15,506 nucleotides of DNA from Actinobacteria bacterium UBA2279 (GTDB lineage Bacteria > Actinomycetota > Coriobacteriia > Anaerosomatales > Anaerosomataceae), in assembly GCA_002347365.1 (NCBI GenBank), contig DDWT01000009.1:339-15844 (forward strand), given 5' to 3'. The notes under the pieces were generated by a model. It was not told the origin of the DNA. It saw only the letters and a list, made by a program, of their open reading frames with translations, and did not search any database. Shown here one piece after another: positions 1 through 14,188 of this stretch. The translations under genes and the position numbers were made by a program. Numbering within the stretch: the first letter of the stretch is position 1; each line of letters starts with the position of its first letter.

Positions 1-274
<274 letters not shown>

Positions 275-308
275 CTGTGCTCTCGTTCCTTCTCTACAAG
301 CGGGTGGC

Positions 309-2399
309 TTACGCCTCGCCTTGGACCTTACTGATGATCTCCTCCGCGATGCTCTTCGGCACCGGCTCGTAGGCTTTGAACTGCATCGAGTATGCCGCGC
401 GACCCTGAGTGCGCGAACGCAGGTCAGTGGCATAGCCGAACATGTTGGAAAGCGGCACCTTCGAACGAATGACCTGGCCGTTTCCGCGCTGCTCCATACC
501 CTCGATGTGACCGCGGCGGCTGGAGAGATCGCCCATCACGTCGCCCATGAACTCCTCGGGGGTGGTGACTTCAACGGACATCACGGGCTCGAGCAGTACC
601 GGAGAGGACTTACGCATAGCCTCCTTGAACGCCATGGAACCAGCGATCTTGAACGCCATCTCAGACGAGTCCACGTCGTGATAGCTACCGTCGACCATCT
701 GTATCTGGACATCGACGATCGGATAGCCGGCAAGCACACCTGTAGACAGTGCCTCCTGGATACCCTTGTCGACCGACGGGATGTACTCCTTTGGAACGGC
801 ACCGCCCACGACCTTGTTCTCGAAAGCGTAGCCCACACCGGGTGCGACGGGAGTCAGGTTGATCACGACGTGACCATACTGACCTCGGCCACCGGTCTGA
901 CGCACGAACTTGCCGTGGACCTCGTTGACGGCCTTCCCGGCAGTCTCCCGGTAGGCCACCTGAGGCTTGCCGACGTTCGCCTCGACTTTGAACTCTCGGA
1001 GCAGTCGGTCGACGATGACCTCGAGGTGCAGCTCACCCATGCCGGCGATGATCGTCTGGCCCGTCTCCTCGTCCGTGCGGACACGGAACGTGGGGTCCTC
1101 CTCGGCCAGCTTTGCCAGCCCGGTGCCCAGCTTCTCCTGCTCGGCCTTGGTCTTGGGCTCGATCGCGATGTCGATGACCGGGTCAGGGAACACCATGGAC
1201 TCGAGGAGCACCGGGGCGTCTTCGGAGCACAGTGTGTCGCCGGTAGTGGTGTTCTTCAAGCCAACCGCGGCGACGATGTCACCCGCGCCGACCATCTGTA
1301 CGTCTTCACGATGGTTCGCGTGCATCTCGAGCAGGCGACCGATGCGCTCCTTGTTGTCTTTGGTGGAATTGAGGACATAGGAGCCAGCCTCGAGTTTGCC
1401 CGAGTAGACGCGGAAGTACGTCAACTTACCGACATACGGGTCGGTCATGACCTTGAACGCGAGCGCCGCAAACGGCTGCTTCTCGTCAGCCGGGCGTTCG
1501 ACGATCTCGTCGGTCTTAAGATCCGTGCCTTTGATCGCCGGAATGTCCAGCGGCGAGGGCAGGAAGTCGAGGATGGCATCCAGTAGCGGCTGCACACCCT
1601 TGTTCTTGAACGACGCGCCACAGACTACCGGGGTGACGGCACAGTCGATGGTCGCCTTGCGCAGCGCGGCCTTGAGCTCTTCAGCCGAGACTTCTTCATC
1701 GGCAAAGAACTTCTCCATGAGATCGTCGTCGTACTCCGCGGCGGCCTCGACGAGTTCGTGCCGATACATCTCGGCCTCATCCATCAGGTCAGCAGGAATC
1801 TCCTCGATGGTGGGGTTGATGCCGTTGTCGTCTTCATTGAAGTGGATCGCGTGCATCGCCACCAGGTCGATCAGTCCCGTGAACCGATCCTCGGCACCGA
1901 TCGGAAGCTGGAGCAGAACAGTACGCGTTGCCAGACGGTCCTTCATCATCTGAACGACGTTGAAGAAGTCCGCACCGGTCCGGTCCATCTTGTTGATGTA
2001 CGCGATGCGAGGAACGCCATATGTGTCAGCCTGGCGCCAGACAGTCTCGGACTGGGGCTCGACGCCTCCGACGGCACAGAAGACGGCGCATGCACCGTCG
2101 AGCACACGCAGCGAACGCTCGACCTCGACCGTAAAGTCCACGTGGCCGGGCGTATCTATAATCTGGATACGATGGTCCTTCCAGAAGCACGTGGTCGCCG
2201 CAGACGTGATGGTGATGCCGCGCTCCTGCTCCTGGACCATCCAGTCCATCGTTGCGGCACCGTCGTGGACCTCGCCGATCTTGTGCGACTTCCCTGTGTA
2301 GAACAGGATGCGCTCGGTCGTCGTGGTCTTCCCGGCATCGATATGAGCCATGATCCCGATGTTGCGGGTCTTGGCGAGTGGGTATCGCTTAGGAGCCAT
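309..2399 (-). CDS. fusA: Elongation factor G
   Basis: EF-G is the GTPase that drives ribosomal translocation and, with RRF, ribosome recycling. The 696-residue length is usual for bacterial EF-G. Visible motifs are the P-loop AHIDAGKTTTT (about residues 18-28), switch I RGITITSAATT (60-70), G3 DTPGH (82-86) and G4 NKMD (136-139). The C-terminal domain IV/V region contains GDLSSRRGHIEGME and the conserved LSNMFGYATDLRSRTQGR. The ATG at 2399 gives the family-standard start MAPKRYPLAKTRNIGIMAHIDAGK read in pieces. An AAGGA ribosome-binding site sits about 11 nt upstream. It lies 60 nt after rpsG and 34 nt before tuf, so co-transcription is likely. A small hairpin (cccgc at 2422-2426 with gcggg at 2434-2438) precedes its ribosome-binding site. 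Only one EF-G is present, with no sign of truncation. Confidence 0.99.
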   Translation of the reverse strand: MAPKRYPLAKTRNIGIMAHIDAGKTTTTERILFYTGKSHKIGEVHDGAATMDWMVQEQERGITITSAATTCFWKDHRIQIIDTPGHVDFTVEVERSLRVLDGACAVFCAVGGVEPQSETVWRQADTYGVPRIAYINKMDRTGADFFNVVQMMKDRLATRTVLLQLPIGAEDRFTGLIDLVAMHAIHFNEDDNGINPTIEEIPADLMDEAEMYRHELVEAAAEYDDDLMEKFFADEEVSAEELKAALRKATIDCAVTPVVCGASFKNKGVQPLLDAILDFLPSPLDIPAIKGTDLKTDEIVERPADEKQPFAALAFKVMTDPYVGKLTYFRVYSGKLEAGSYVLNSTKDNKERIGRLLEMHANHREDVQMVGAGDIVAAVGLKNTTTGDTLCSEDAPVLLESMVFPDPVIDIAIEPKTKAEQEKLGTGLAKLAEEDPTFRVRTDEETGQTIIAGMGELHLEVIVDRLLREFKVEANVGKPQVAYRETAGKAVNEVHGKFVRQTGGRGQYGHVVINLTPVAPGVGYAFENKVVGGAVPKEYIPSVDKGIQEALSTGVLAGYPIVDVQIQMVDGSYHDVDSSEMAFKIAGSMAFKEAMRKSSPVLLEPVMSVEVTTPEEFMGDVMGDLSSRRGHIEGMEQRGNGQVIRSKVPLSNMFGYATDLRSRTQGRAAYSMQFKAYEPVPKSIAEEIISKVQGEA

Positions 2400-2459
2400 G
2401 AATCGCAGTCCTTCTCTTTCGCCCGCGTACGCGGCGGGTCGTCACCGTAGTTTCGTCGT

Positions 2460-2930
2460 CTACCAGCGGTAGTGGCTGAACGCGCGGTTCGATTCCGCCA
2501 TCTTGAACAGATCCTCCCGTTTCTTCACCGAGGAGCCGGTGTTGTTCGCAGCATCGAGAATCTCAGCAGAGAGTCGCTGCGCCATCGTCTTCTCGCGACG
2601 CTTGCGCGAGTAACCAACGATCCAGCGGATCGCAAGCGTCGTGGAGCGACGCGAGTTGACCTCGATCGGCACCTGATAGGTGGCACCACCGACGCGCTTC
2701 GGCTTGACCTCGAGCGTGGGACGGACGTTGTCCATCGCCTTCTTGAAGACACCCAAAGGATCGCTGGTGGTCTTCTGCTCGATGATCGCGAATGCGTCGT
2801 ACACGATGCGCTCGGCAACGGACTTCTTACCGTCAAGCAGCACCTTATTGATGAGCTGTGTCACCAACCGGTTGTTGTACACGGGATCCGGCAGGACCTC
2901 GCGACGCTGCGCAGCTGCACGCCTGGGCAT
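2460..2930 (-). CDS. rpsG: 30S ribosomal protein S7
   Basis: S7 is a primary 16S rRNA-binding protein that nucleates the head of the 30S subunit and lines the E site. The protein is 156 residues, the standard length. It begins MPRRAAAQRREVLPDPVYNN, with the conserved VGGATYQVPIEV segment in the middle and the KKREDLFKMAESNRAFSHYRW C-terminus (read as pieces). The ATG at 2930 is preceded by GGAGGAG about 8 nt upstream, a strong ribosome-binding site. It sits 72 nt after rpsL and 60 nt before fusA in the str operon. In E. coli, S7 represses its own operon by binding the rpsL-rpsG intercistronic RNA; a hairpin is present in the equivalent place here (2956-2985). Confidence 0.99.
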   Translation of the reverse strand: MPRRAAAQRREVLPDPVYNNRLVTQLINKVLLDGKKSVAERIVYDAFAIIEQKTTSDPLGVFKKAMDNVRPTLEVKPKRVGGATYQVPIEVNSRRSTTLAIRWIVGYSRKRREKTMAQRLSAEILDAANNTGSSVKKREDLFKMAESNRAFSHYRW

Positions 2931-2955
2931 ACTATCTCTCCTCCGTTGGTACGAG

Positions 2956-2985
2956 CGGCCCGCACCCGCTCGCGGGCATGGGCCG
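2956..2985 (-). promoter_or_regulatory. rpsL-rpsG intercistronic hairpin, candidate S7 target
   Basis: The transcript can form an outer 6-bp stem (CGGCCC with GGGCCG; 2956-2961 and 2980-2985). Inside it is a 4-bp CCCG/CGGG stem (2965-2968 with 2973-2976), separated from the outer stem by a small internal loop. There is no U-tract, so it is not a terminator. The position matches the E. coli S7 translational operator, but I cannot see specific sequence identity, so the regulatory role is inferred from location only. Confidence 0.35.
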
Positions 2986-3002
2986 TTACTCGAAGCTGGT
3001 TC

Positions 3003-3374
3003 CTACTTGGGCTTCTTCACACCGTAACGCGAACGCGCCTGGGCACGGTTGTTCACACCGGCGCAGTCAAGCGCAGCGCGTATGACCTTGTAGCGGACAC
3101 CCGGAAGGTCCTTCACGCGACCACCGCGCACAAGCACGATCGAGTGCTCCTGCAGGTTGTGGCCGATACCCGGGATGTACGCGGTGACCTCCATGCCGTT
3201 GACCAGGCGAACGCGCGCGACCTTGCGCAGTGCCGAGTTCGGCTTCTTGGGGGTGGTGGTGTAGACACGCGTGCACACGCCGCGCTTCTGGGGGTTACCC
3301 TTCAGCGCCGGCGTTGCGCTCTTGCGCGCTGCCTGCTTGCGGCCATTTCGGACCAGCTGGTTGATGGTGGGCAA
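3003..3374 (-). CDS. rpsL: 30S ribosomal protein S12
   Basis: S12 sits at the decoding centre of the 30S subunit and controls accuracy. The protein is 123 residues and starts at TTG (3374-3372): MPTINQLVRNGRKQAARKSA. The TTG is supported by AGGAGG (3380-3385) 5 nt upstream and by agreement with the family N-terminus. K43 in TTTPKKPNSALRK and K88 in RGGRVKDLPGVRY are both wild type; changes at these two lysines cause streptomycin resistance in other bacteria, so a sensitive allele is predicted. It is the first gene of the rpsL-rpsG-fusA-tuf unit, with its own consensus-like promoter about 80 nt upstream and the rpoC terminator before that. It has no frameshift or insertion. Confidence 0.99.
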   Translation of the reverse strand: MPTINQLVRNGRKQAARKSATPALKGNPQKRGVCTRVYTTTPKKPNSALRKVARVRLVNGMEVTAYIPGIGHNLQEHSIVLVRGGRVKDLPGVRYKVIRAALDCAGVNNRAQARSRYGVKKPK

Positions 3375-3379
3375 AGCAC

Positions 3380-3385
3380 CCTCCT
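3380..3385 (-). promoter_or_regulatory. Ribosome-binding site fixing the rpsL TTG start
   Basis: AGGAGG on the minus strand ends 5 nt before the TTG at 3374. No in-frame ATG lies nearby that would give the conserved MPTINQLVR N-terminus, so this site decides the non-ATG start. Confidence 0.85.
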
Positions 3386-3454
3386 CGTCTCGGTCGTTCC
3401 GTTCGAATCACTACGGCGTCGCATTCGGCGCCGAGCATGAAGTCACAAGGTCGA

Positions 3455-3483
3455 ACTCTAACAAAGACCCTGGTTCATGTCAA
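3455..3483 (-). promoter_or_regulatory. Promoter of the rpsL-rpsG-fusA-tuf operon
   Basis: The -35 is a perfect TTGACA (3478-3483), followed by a 17-nt spacer and a -10 TAGAGT (3455-3460; 4 of 6 matches to TATAAT). Initiation would be near 3448, giving a leader of about 75 nt before rpsL. The leader contains a 10-nt palindrome, tcggcgccga (3425-3434). The promoter lies just downstream of the rpoC terminator, so the str genes are probably an independent transcription unit. Its sequence closely resembles the rpmG promoter at 15334-15363. Confidence 0.8.
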
Positions 3484-3522
3484 ACCACGCATCCGGGCGT
3501 ATCTAACCACCCTTCTTCGATG

Positions 3523-3553
3523 AAAGAGACGCCCGCCACCCGTGGCGGGCGTC
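3523..3553 (-). terminator. Rho-independent terminator after rpoC
   Basis: A perfect 11-bp GC-rich stem (GACGCCCGCCA with TGGCGGGCGTC; 3543-3553 and 3528-3538) with a 4-nt loop begins 24 nt after the rpoC stop. It is followed on the minus strand by TCTTTC, a short U-rich tract. Stem quality is high and the U-tract is moderate. Confidence 0.8.
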
Positions 3554-3576
3554 CACTCTTCTCAGCAGACGAAGTG

Positions 3577-7842
<4,266 letters not shown>

Positions 7843-7847
7843 CGTTA

Positions 7848-7854
7848 CTCCTCC
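7848..7854 (-). promoter_or_regulatory. Ribosome-binding site fixing the rpoC TTG start
   Basis: GGAGGAG ends 5 nt before the TTG at 7842. An ATG overlapping this site opens only ATG-GAG-GAG-TAA, so it cannot be the gene start. The TTG yields the conserved LDV N-terminus. Confidence 0.8.
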
Positions 7855-7865
7855 ATCCGGTCCAT

Positions 7866-7880
7866 CCCCGCCGGGCGGGG
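7866..7880 (-). other. Short hairpin between rpoB and rpoC
   Basis: CCCCGC and GCGGGG form a perfect 6-bp stem with a 3-nt loop inside the 69-nt rpoB-rpoC gap, 11 nt upstream of the rpoC ribosome-binding site. No U-tract follows. It may stabilise or separate the two cistrons in the mRNA; no specific function can be assigned. Confidence 0.3.
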
Positions 7881-7911
7881 CATGACCTGCTTGTCTAGCA
7901 GCCTTCGTGGA

Positions 7912-11391
<3,480 letters not shown>

Positions 11392-11400
11392 CAGGTGATT

Positions 11401-11407
11401 CCTCCTT
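11401..11407 (-). promoter_or_regulatory. Ribosome-binding site fixing the rpoB GTG start
   Basis: AAGGAGG is an almost ideal anti-16S match, 9 nt before the GTG at 11391. The alternative ATG at 11355 is preceded only by C-rich sequence (TTCCCCCGCTCCCGCTGGT) with no match, so the GTG is preferred. Confidence 0.85.
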
Positions 11408-11444
11408 ATTACGCGGCGGCGGCGTTCTGAAGTCGCAAACCCTC

Positions 11445-11473
11445 AGTATAGCTACGGGCATACCGGGGGTCAA
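11445..11473 (-). promoter_or_regulatory. Promoter immediately upstream of rpoB
   Basis: TTGACC (11468-11473) is 5 of 6 to the -35 consensus and TATACT (11445-11450) is 5 of 6 to the -10 consensus, separated by exactly 17 nt. Initiation is expected near 11438, giving a leader of about 47 nt. It would let rpoBC be transcribed apart from rplJL. Confidence 0.8.
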
Positions 11474-11502
11474 ATCTGACGCCTGCTTCAAGTAGTGCCT
11501 GA

Positions 11503-11534
11503 ATGGCTGGCGGCCCGGACGGACCGCCAGCCAT
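11503..11534 (-). other. Long hairpin in the rplL-rpoB gap, candidate attenuator or RNase III site
   Basis: A perfect 11-bp stem, ATGGCTGGCGG with CCGCCAGCCAT, encloses a 10-nt loop, beginning 39 nt after the rplL stop and ending upstream of the rpoB promoter. No U-tract follows on the minus strand (TCAGGCAC), so it is not a standard intrinsic terminator. In E. coli the rplL-rpoB gap contains a partial attenuator and an RNase III processing hairpin, and this structure sits in the corresponding place. The role is inferred from position. Confidence 0.55.
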
Positions 11535-11573
11535 GTCTCTCAGACTCTGGTTCGAGTCCCGGGCAACGACAAG

Positions 11574-11954
11574 CTACTTGAGCTCGATCGCAGCGCCAGC
11601 ATCCTCGAGCTTACCCTTGGCCTCCTCGGCCTTCTCCTTGTTGACACCCTCGAGAACGGCCTTGGGGGCACCGTCGACGAGATCCTTGGCCTCTTTGAGA
11701 CCCAGGCTGGTGAGTTCACGAACGACCTTGATGACCTGGATCTTCTTGTCACCAGCGCCAACGAGGACAACGTCGAAGCTGTCCTTCTCCTCAACGGCAC
11801 CAGCGTCACCTGCGGGAGCAGCCGCGGCCGCAGCCACAGGGGCAGCAGCGGACACGCCGAAGACCTCTTCCATCTCCTTGACGAGCTCAGCCAGCTCGAG
11901 AGCCGGAGCGCTCTTTACCCACTCGAGAACATCCTCACGCTTGATGGCAGCCAT
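11574..11954 (-). CDS. rplL: 50S ribosomal protein L7/L12
   Basis: L7/L12 forms the flexible multimeric stalk of the 50S subunit that recruits translational GTPases such as the EF-Tu and EF-G encoded nearby. It is 126 residues long. The N-terminal dimerisation and L10-binding domain (about 1-33) is followed by an Ala-rich hinge (about 36-52, AAAPVAAAAAAPAG). The conserved C-terminal domain begins EEKDSFDVVLVGAGDKKIQV (from about 55) and ends GAAIELK. The ATG at 11954 is preceded by AAGGAG (11964-11969) at 9 nt. It lies 78 nt after rplJ and 182 nt before rpoB. That downstream gap holds a hairpin and the rpoB promoter. The protein is acidic apart from the helical Lys clusters, as is usual. Confidence 0.99.
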   Translation of the reverse strand: MAAIKREDVLEWVKSAPALELAELVKEMEEVFGVSAAAPVAAAAAAPAGDAGAVEEKDSFDVVLVGAGDKKIQVIKVVRELTSLGLKEAKDLVDGAPKAVLEGVNKEKAEEAKGKLEDAGAAIELK

Positions 11955-12032
11955 CGTATCTATCTCCTTGTCCTATTCACGCATTCCTTGACGCCACGTT
12001 CGGGCGCCGTGAGTGCACTTCTGTCAGAACGA

Positions 12033-12554
12033 CTACGCAGCCGCCTTCTGATCGGCGACCGCCTTGACGACGCGAGCGAACGCGCCGGCAGGGGCATTGA
12101 ACATCGACATGACTCCGCGAAGCGGGTTGAGCATCGTGCCCATGAGCTTGGCGATGAGCTCCTCGCGGCTCGGAAGCATCGCGATTGCTTTGACGCTGTC
12201 CGCGTCCACCAGGTGCTGCTCGATGAACCCGCCTTTGACCTCGAAACCCTTGTGGGTCTTAGCGAAGTCCATGATGGCCTTCGCAGGAGCCACCGGATCA
12301 TCGGACAGGAAGACCATTGCGGTCGGACCTGCCAGCATGTCATCCATGGACGGCAGCTCGAGGTCGCGAGCGGCAAGCTGGGTAAGCGTGTTCTTGTAGA
12401 TCTTCAGATCGCTTCCCACTTCACGCAACTTGCCGCGCAGTGCTTGCATGTCCTTGACCGTAAGACCCCGGTAGTCGGTCATGATGAATCCGGCCGAGGC
12501 GCTGAGTCGATCCTTGATCTCAGCCACGATCGCGGTCTTCTGTGCAGTTGGCAT
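12033..12554 (-). CDS. rplJ: 50S ribosomal protein L10
   Basis: L10 anchors L7/L12 dimers to the ribosome base with L11 and 23S rRNA. The 173-residue protein begins MPTAQKTAIVAEIKDRLSAS and carries the conserved FIMTDYRGLTVKDMQALR segment (about 23-40). The C-terminal helix NAPAGAFARVVKAVADQK (about 153-170) is the L12-binding tail. The ATG at 12554 follows GGAGGG by about 6 nt. The reading frame stays open upstream through the leader, but that extension does not look like L10 and overlaps the structured RNA, so the shorter start is right. It is preceded by an L10 leader, an attenuator hairpin and its own promoter, which implies autoregulation by the L10-L12 complex. Confidence 0.98.
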   Translation of the reverse strand: MPTAQKTAIVAEIKDRLSASAGFIMTDYRGLTVKDMQALRGKLREVGSDLKIYKNTLTQLAARDLELPSMDDMLAGPTAMVFLSDDPVAPAKAIMDFAKTHKGFEVKGGFIEQHLVDADSVKAIAMLPSREELIAKLMGTMLNPLRGVMSMFNAPAGAFARVVKAVADQKAAA

Positions 12555-12638
12555 ATGTTCCCTCCTCTCCTTCACACGGCCCGCTTGCTCGCCGCCTGAG
12601 GGGCGAAATGGGCCGCGACGCCCCGTGCATACGCACGG

Positions 12639-12677
12639 AAAACGACGTGGCCTCCACCATGTTGGGCGGAGGCCACG
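12639..12677 (-). terminator. Attenuator-like hairpin in the rplJ leader
   Basis: A 13-bp stem (12665-12677 with 12646-12658, including one G-U pair) starts CGTGGCCTCC and closes GGAGGCCACG around a 6-nt loop. Three bases later there is a TTTT run (12639-12642). It lies about 85 nt before the rplJ ATG and downstream of the L10 leader, as expected for leader attenuation. A second perfect hairpin, CCGTGC-GTAT-GCACGG (12623-12638), follows at once and could weaken or modulate release. I did not identify a convincing antiterminator pairing. Confidence 0.6.
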
Positions 12678-12710
12678 AAAGGTTCTCTGTAGGAGAGGTC
12701 CTGTTGGCAT

Positions 12711-12781
12711 CCACCTCGGCGGGCGGGACTATCCCTGTCCCCTTAGGCCCGGTATCCCGGGCACCTGCTGTCTTCGGCAGC
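12711..12781 (-). ncRNA. L10 leader (ribosomal protein autoregulatory mRNA element)
   Basis: The leader contains GCTGCCGAAGACAGCAGG (about 12764-12781) and ends at GCCGAGGTGG (12711-12720). I recognise both as conserved parts of the bacterial L10 leader family, the element bound by the L10(L12) complex. Between them are two clear hairpins: GCCCGG-GATA-CCGGGC (12747-12762) and GGGAC-AGGGATA-GTCCC (12725-12741). It lies between the rplJ promoter and an attenuator-like hairpin, within the 298-nt rplA-rplJ gap. Boundaries are approximate. Confidence 0.8.
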
Positions 12782-12815
12782 GGTCGTGCGTTAGTTATCA
12801 ATCACAGCGCGAGCC

Positions 12816-12844
12816 ATTATGCCTCGCCGCGGGTGGTAACGCAA
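12816..12844 (-). promoter_or_regulatory. Promoter of rplJ-rplL, just after rplA
   Basis: The -35 is TTGCGT (12839-12844) and the -10 is CATAAT (12816-12821; 5 of 6 to TATAAT), with a 17-nt spacer. Initiation near 12809 would place the whole L10 leader in the transcript. The -35 is weak (3 of 6), so this is the least certain of the four promoters. E. coli also has a promoter between rplA and rplJ. Confidence 0.6.
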
Positions 12845-12852
12845 GCAACGTA

Positions 12853-13557
12853 CTACTCGTCGAGCAAACCTCGGGTCTTGGTGGTGTCTACCGGGATGCC
12901 GGGACCCATCGTTGTGGTGATGGTGATCGACTTGAGATACCGGCCCTTGGAGGACGCAGGCTTGGCACGAAGGATCTCGTCCAGGACAGCGGCGTAGTTC
13001 TCTACAAGCGACTCATCCGCGAACGACTTCTTGCCGATCGCGACGTGAGCAATACCGTACTTATCCGCACGGTACTCGACCTTGCCGGCCTTCAGTTCCT
13101 TGACCACGCGCTCGACGTCCATGGTGACGGTGCCGAGCTTGGGGTTCGGCATCAGGCCACGAGTGCCCAGGATCTTGCCGAGACGACCCACCTTGCTCAT
13201 CATGTCGGGCGTCGCCACGGTGGCGTCGAAGTCCAGAAAGCCCTTTTGGATACGCTCGATCAGCTCGTCATCGCCAACCACATCCGCGCCTGCAGCCTCT
13301 GCCTCGCGGGCCTTCTCGCCCTGAGCGAACACTGCGACACGCACGGTCTTGCCGGTTCCGTGGGGCAGCACGACACTACCGCGCACCTGCTGCTCCGCCT
13401 GCCGGGTGTCGACGCCGAGTCGGAAGTGCGCTTCAACGCTCTCATCGAAGCGCGCCGGTGCGACTTCTTTGGCCAACCGCAGCGCTGAGAGCGGCGTGTA
13501 GAGCACGCCTGCCTCGATGGCAGCAACTGCGGCTGTGTACTTCTTGCCTCGCTTCAT
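12853..13557 (-). CDS. rplA: 50S ribosomal protein L1
   Basis: L1 forms the mobile L1 stalk of the 50S subunit, which guides E-site tRNA release, and in many bacteria represses its own operon. The 234-residue length is standard. The N-terminus is MKRGKKYTAAVAAIEAG, and the family signature GKILGTRGLMPNPKLGTVT is at about residues 127-145. The C-terminal part contains GRYLKSITITTTMGPGIPVD. The ATG at 13557 is preceded by AGGAGGAG about 4 nt away, a very strong ribosome-binding site. It follows rplK by 76 nt, a gap with two small hairpins, and precedes the rplJ promoter and L10 leader. Confidence 0.99.
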   Translation of the reverse strand: MKRGKKYTAAVAAIEAGVLYTPLSALRLAKEVAPARFDESVEAHFRLGVDTRQAEQQVRGSVVLPHGTGKTVRVAVFAQGEKAREAEAAGADVVGDDELIERIQKGFLDFDATVATPDMMSKVGRLGKILGTRGLMPNPKLGTVTMDVERVVKELKAGKVEYRADKYGIAHVAIGKKSFADESLVENYAAVLDEILRAKPASSKGRYLKSITITTTMGPGIPVDTTKTRGLLDE

Positions 13558-13577
13558 AGCTCCTCCTCGTGGTCAGC

Positions 13578-13621
13578 GGACAGCGAGTGTCCTCCCACAT
13601 GAACCTCCGACGGCTGTCGGA
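13578..13621 (-). promoter_or_regulatory. Paired hairpins between rplK and rplA, candidate L1 target
   Basis: Two perfect small stems lie in the 76-nt gap: TCCGAC-AGCC-GTCGGA (13606-13621) and GGACA-CTCGC-TGTCC (13578-13592). The second lies about 11 nt upstream of the rplA ribosome-binding site. L1 represses its operon by binding mRNA that mimics its 23S site, often upstream of rplK. I cannot confirm that mimicry here, so this is a position-based guess. Confidence 0.25.
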
Positions 13622-13633
13622 AGTACGGCTTCA

Positions 13634-14059
13634 CTAGTCCTCGACGGTCACGCCCATCGAACGGGCAGTACCCTCGATGATCCTCATTGCCGCGTCGACA
13701 TCATTGGCGTTCAGATCGGGGAGTTTCAACTCGGCGATCTCGCGCACCTGCTGACGCGTCACTGAGGCGACCTTCGTACGGTTCGGAGTACCCGAGCCGG
13801 ACTCGATACCAGCGGCCTGCTTCAGCAGAACGGCAGCCGGAGGCGTCTTCGTGATGAAGGTGATCGAGCGGTCCTCGTAGACAGTGATCTCCACGGGGAT
13901 GATCGTGCCCATCTTGTCCTGCGTGGCAGCATTGAATGCCTGGCAGAACTGCATGATGTTGACCTGGTGCTGACCAAGCGCCGGACCCACTGGCGGTGCC
14001 GGATTTGCCTGACCACCAGGAATCTGGAGCTTGATGAAGCCCACGACTTTCTTGGCCAT
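13634..14059 (-). CDS. rplK: 50S ribosomal protein L11
   Basis: L11 builds the GTPase-associated centre with 23S rRNA and L10, and is needed for stringent factor activation. The 141-residue protein starts MAKKVVGFIKLQIPGGQANP and has the proline-rich NPAPPVGPALGQ segment (about 19-30), the region where thiopeptide antibiotics act. The rRNA-binding C-terminal domain begins near 72. The C-terminus is the standard IIEGTARSMGVTVED. The ATG at 14059 is chosen over an in-frame upstream GTG (14092) because it matches the family start exactly. The ribosome-binding site (AGAGGA) is rather far, about 13 nt. It follows nusG after 129 nt, a gap in which I see no confident regulatory element. Confidence 0.98.
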   Translation of the reverse strand: MAKKVVGFIKLQIPGGQANPAPPVGPALGQHQVNIMQFCQAFNAATQDKMGTIIPVEITVYEDRSITFITKTPPAAVLLKQAAGIESGSGTPNRTKVASVTRQQVREIAELKLPDLNANDVDAAMRIIEGTARSMGVTVED

Positions 14060-14188
14060 CTGTCTGCTCACGTCCTCTTGAACCGAAGGCACCCACGGCG
14101 CCCGTCGTACCTACTGACTATACCTAGCGAGCCTGTCCGAGAAGCGTCCGGCTCAAAACCACCGGCGAACAGATGCCCGTCGAGCTTC

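Noticed and set aside
11541..11566. Plus-strand GGTTCGAGTCCC resembling a tRNA or tmRNA T arm near the rplL stop
   Set aside because: The flanks do not form an acceptor stem, a D arm or a 5-bp anticodon stem. The candidate T stem has a mismatch and no CCA end follows. It overlaps the rplL 3' region on the opposite strand, so I treat it as chance.
12555..12710. Upstream in-frame extension of rplJ through the leader
   Set aside because: The extra residues do not resemble L10, the region forms leader and attenuator hairpins, and the ATG at 12554 has a good ribosome-binding site and the family N-terminus.
14060..14092. Upstream GTG start extending rplK by 11 residues
   Set aside because: The ATG at 14059 gives the exact conserved MAKKVVGF start, and the upstream GTG has no good ribosome-binding site.
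14117..14122. TATAGT hexamer on the minus strand upstream of rplK
   Set aside because: It is a fair -10, but no acceptable -35 lies 16-18 nt upstream. The nearest TTGAGC is 28 nt away.
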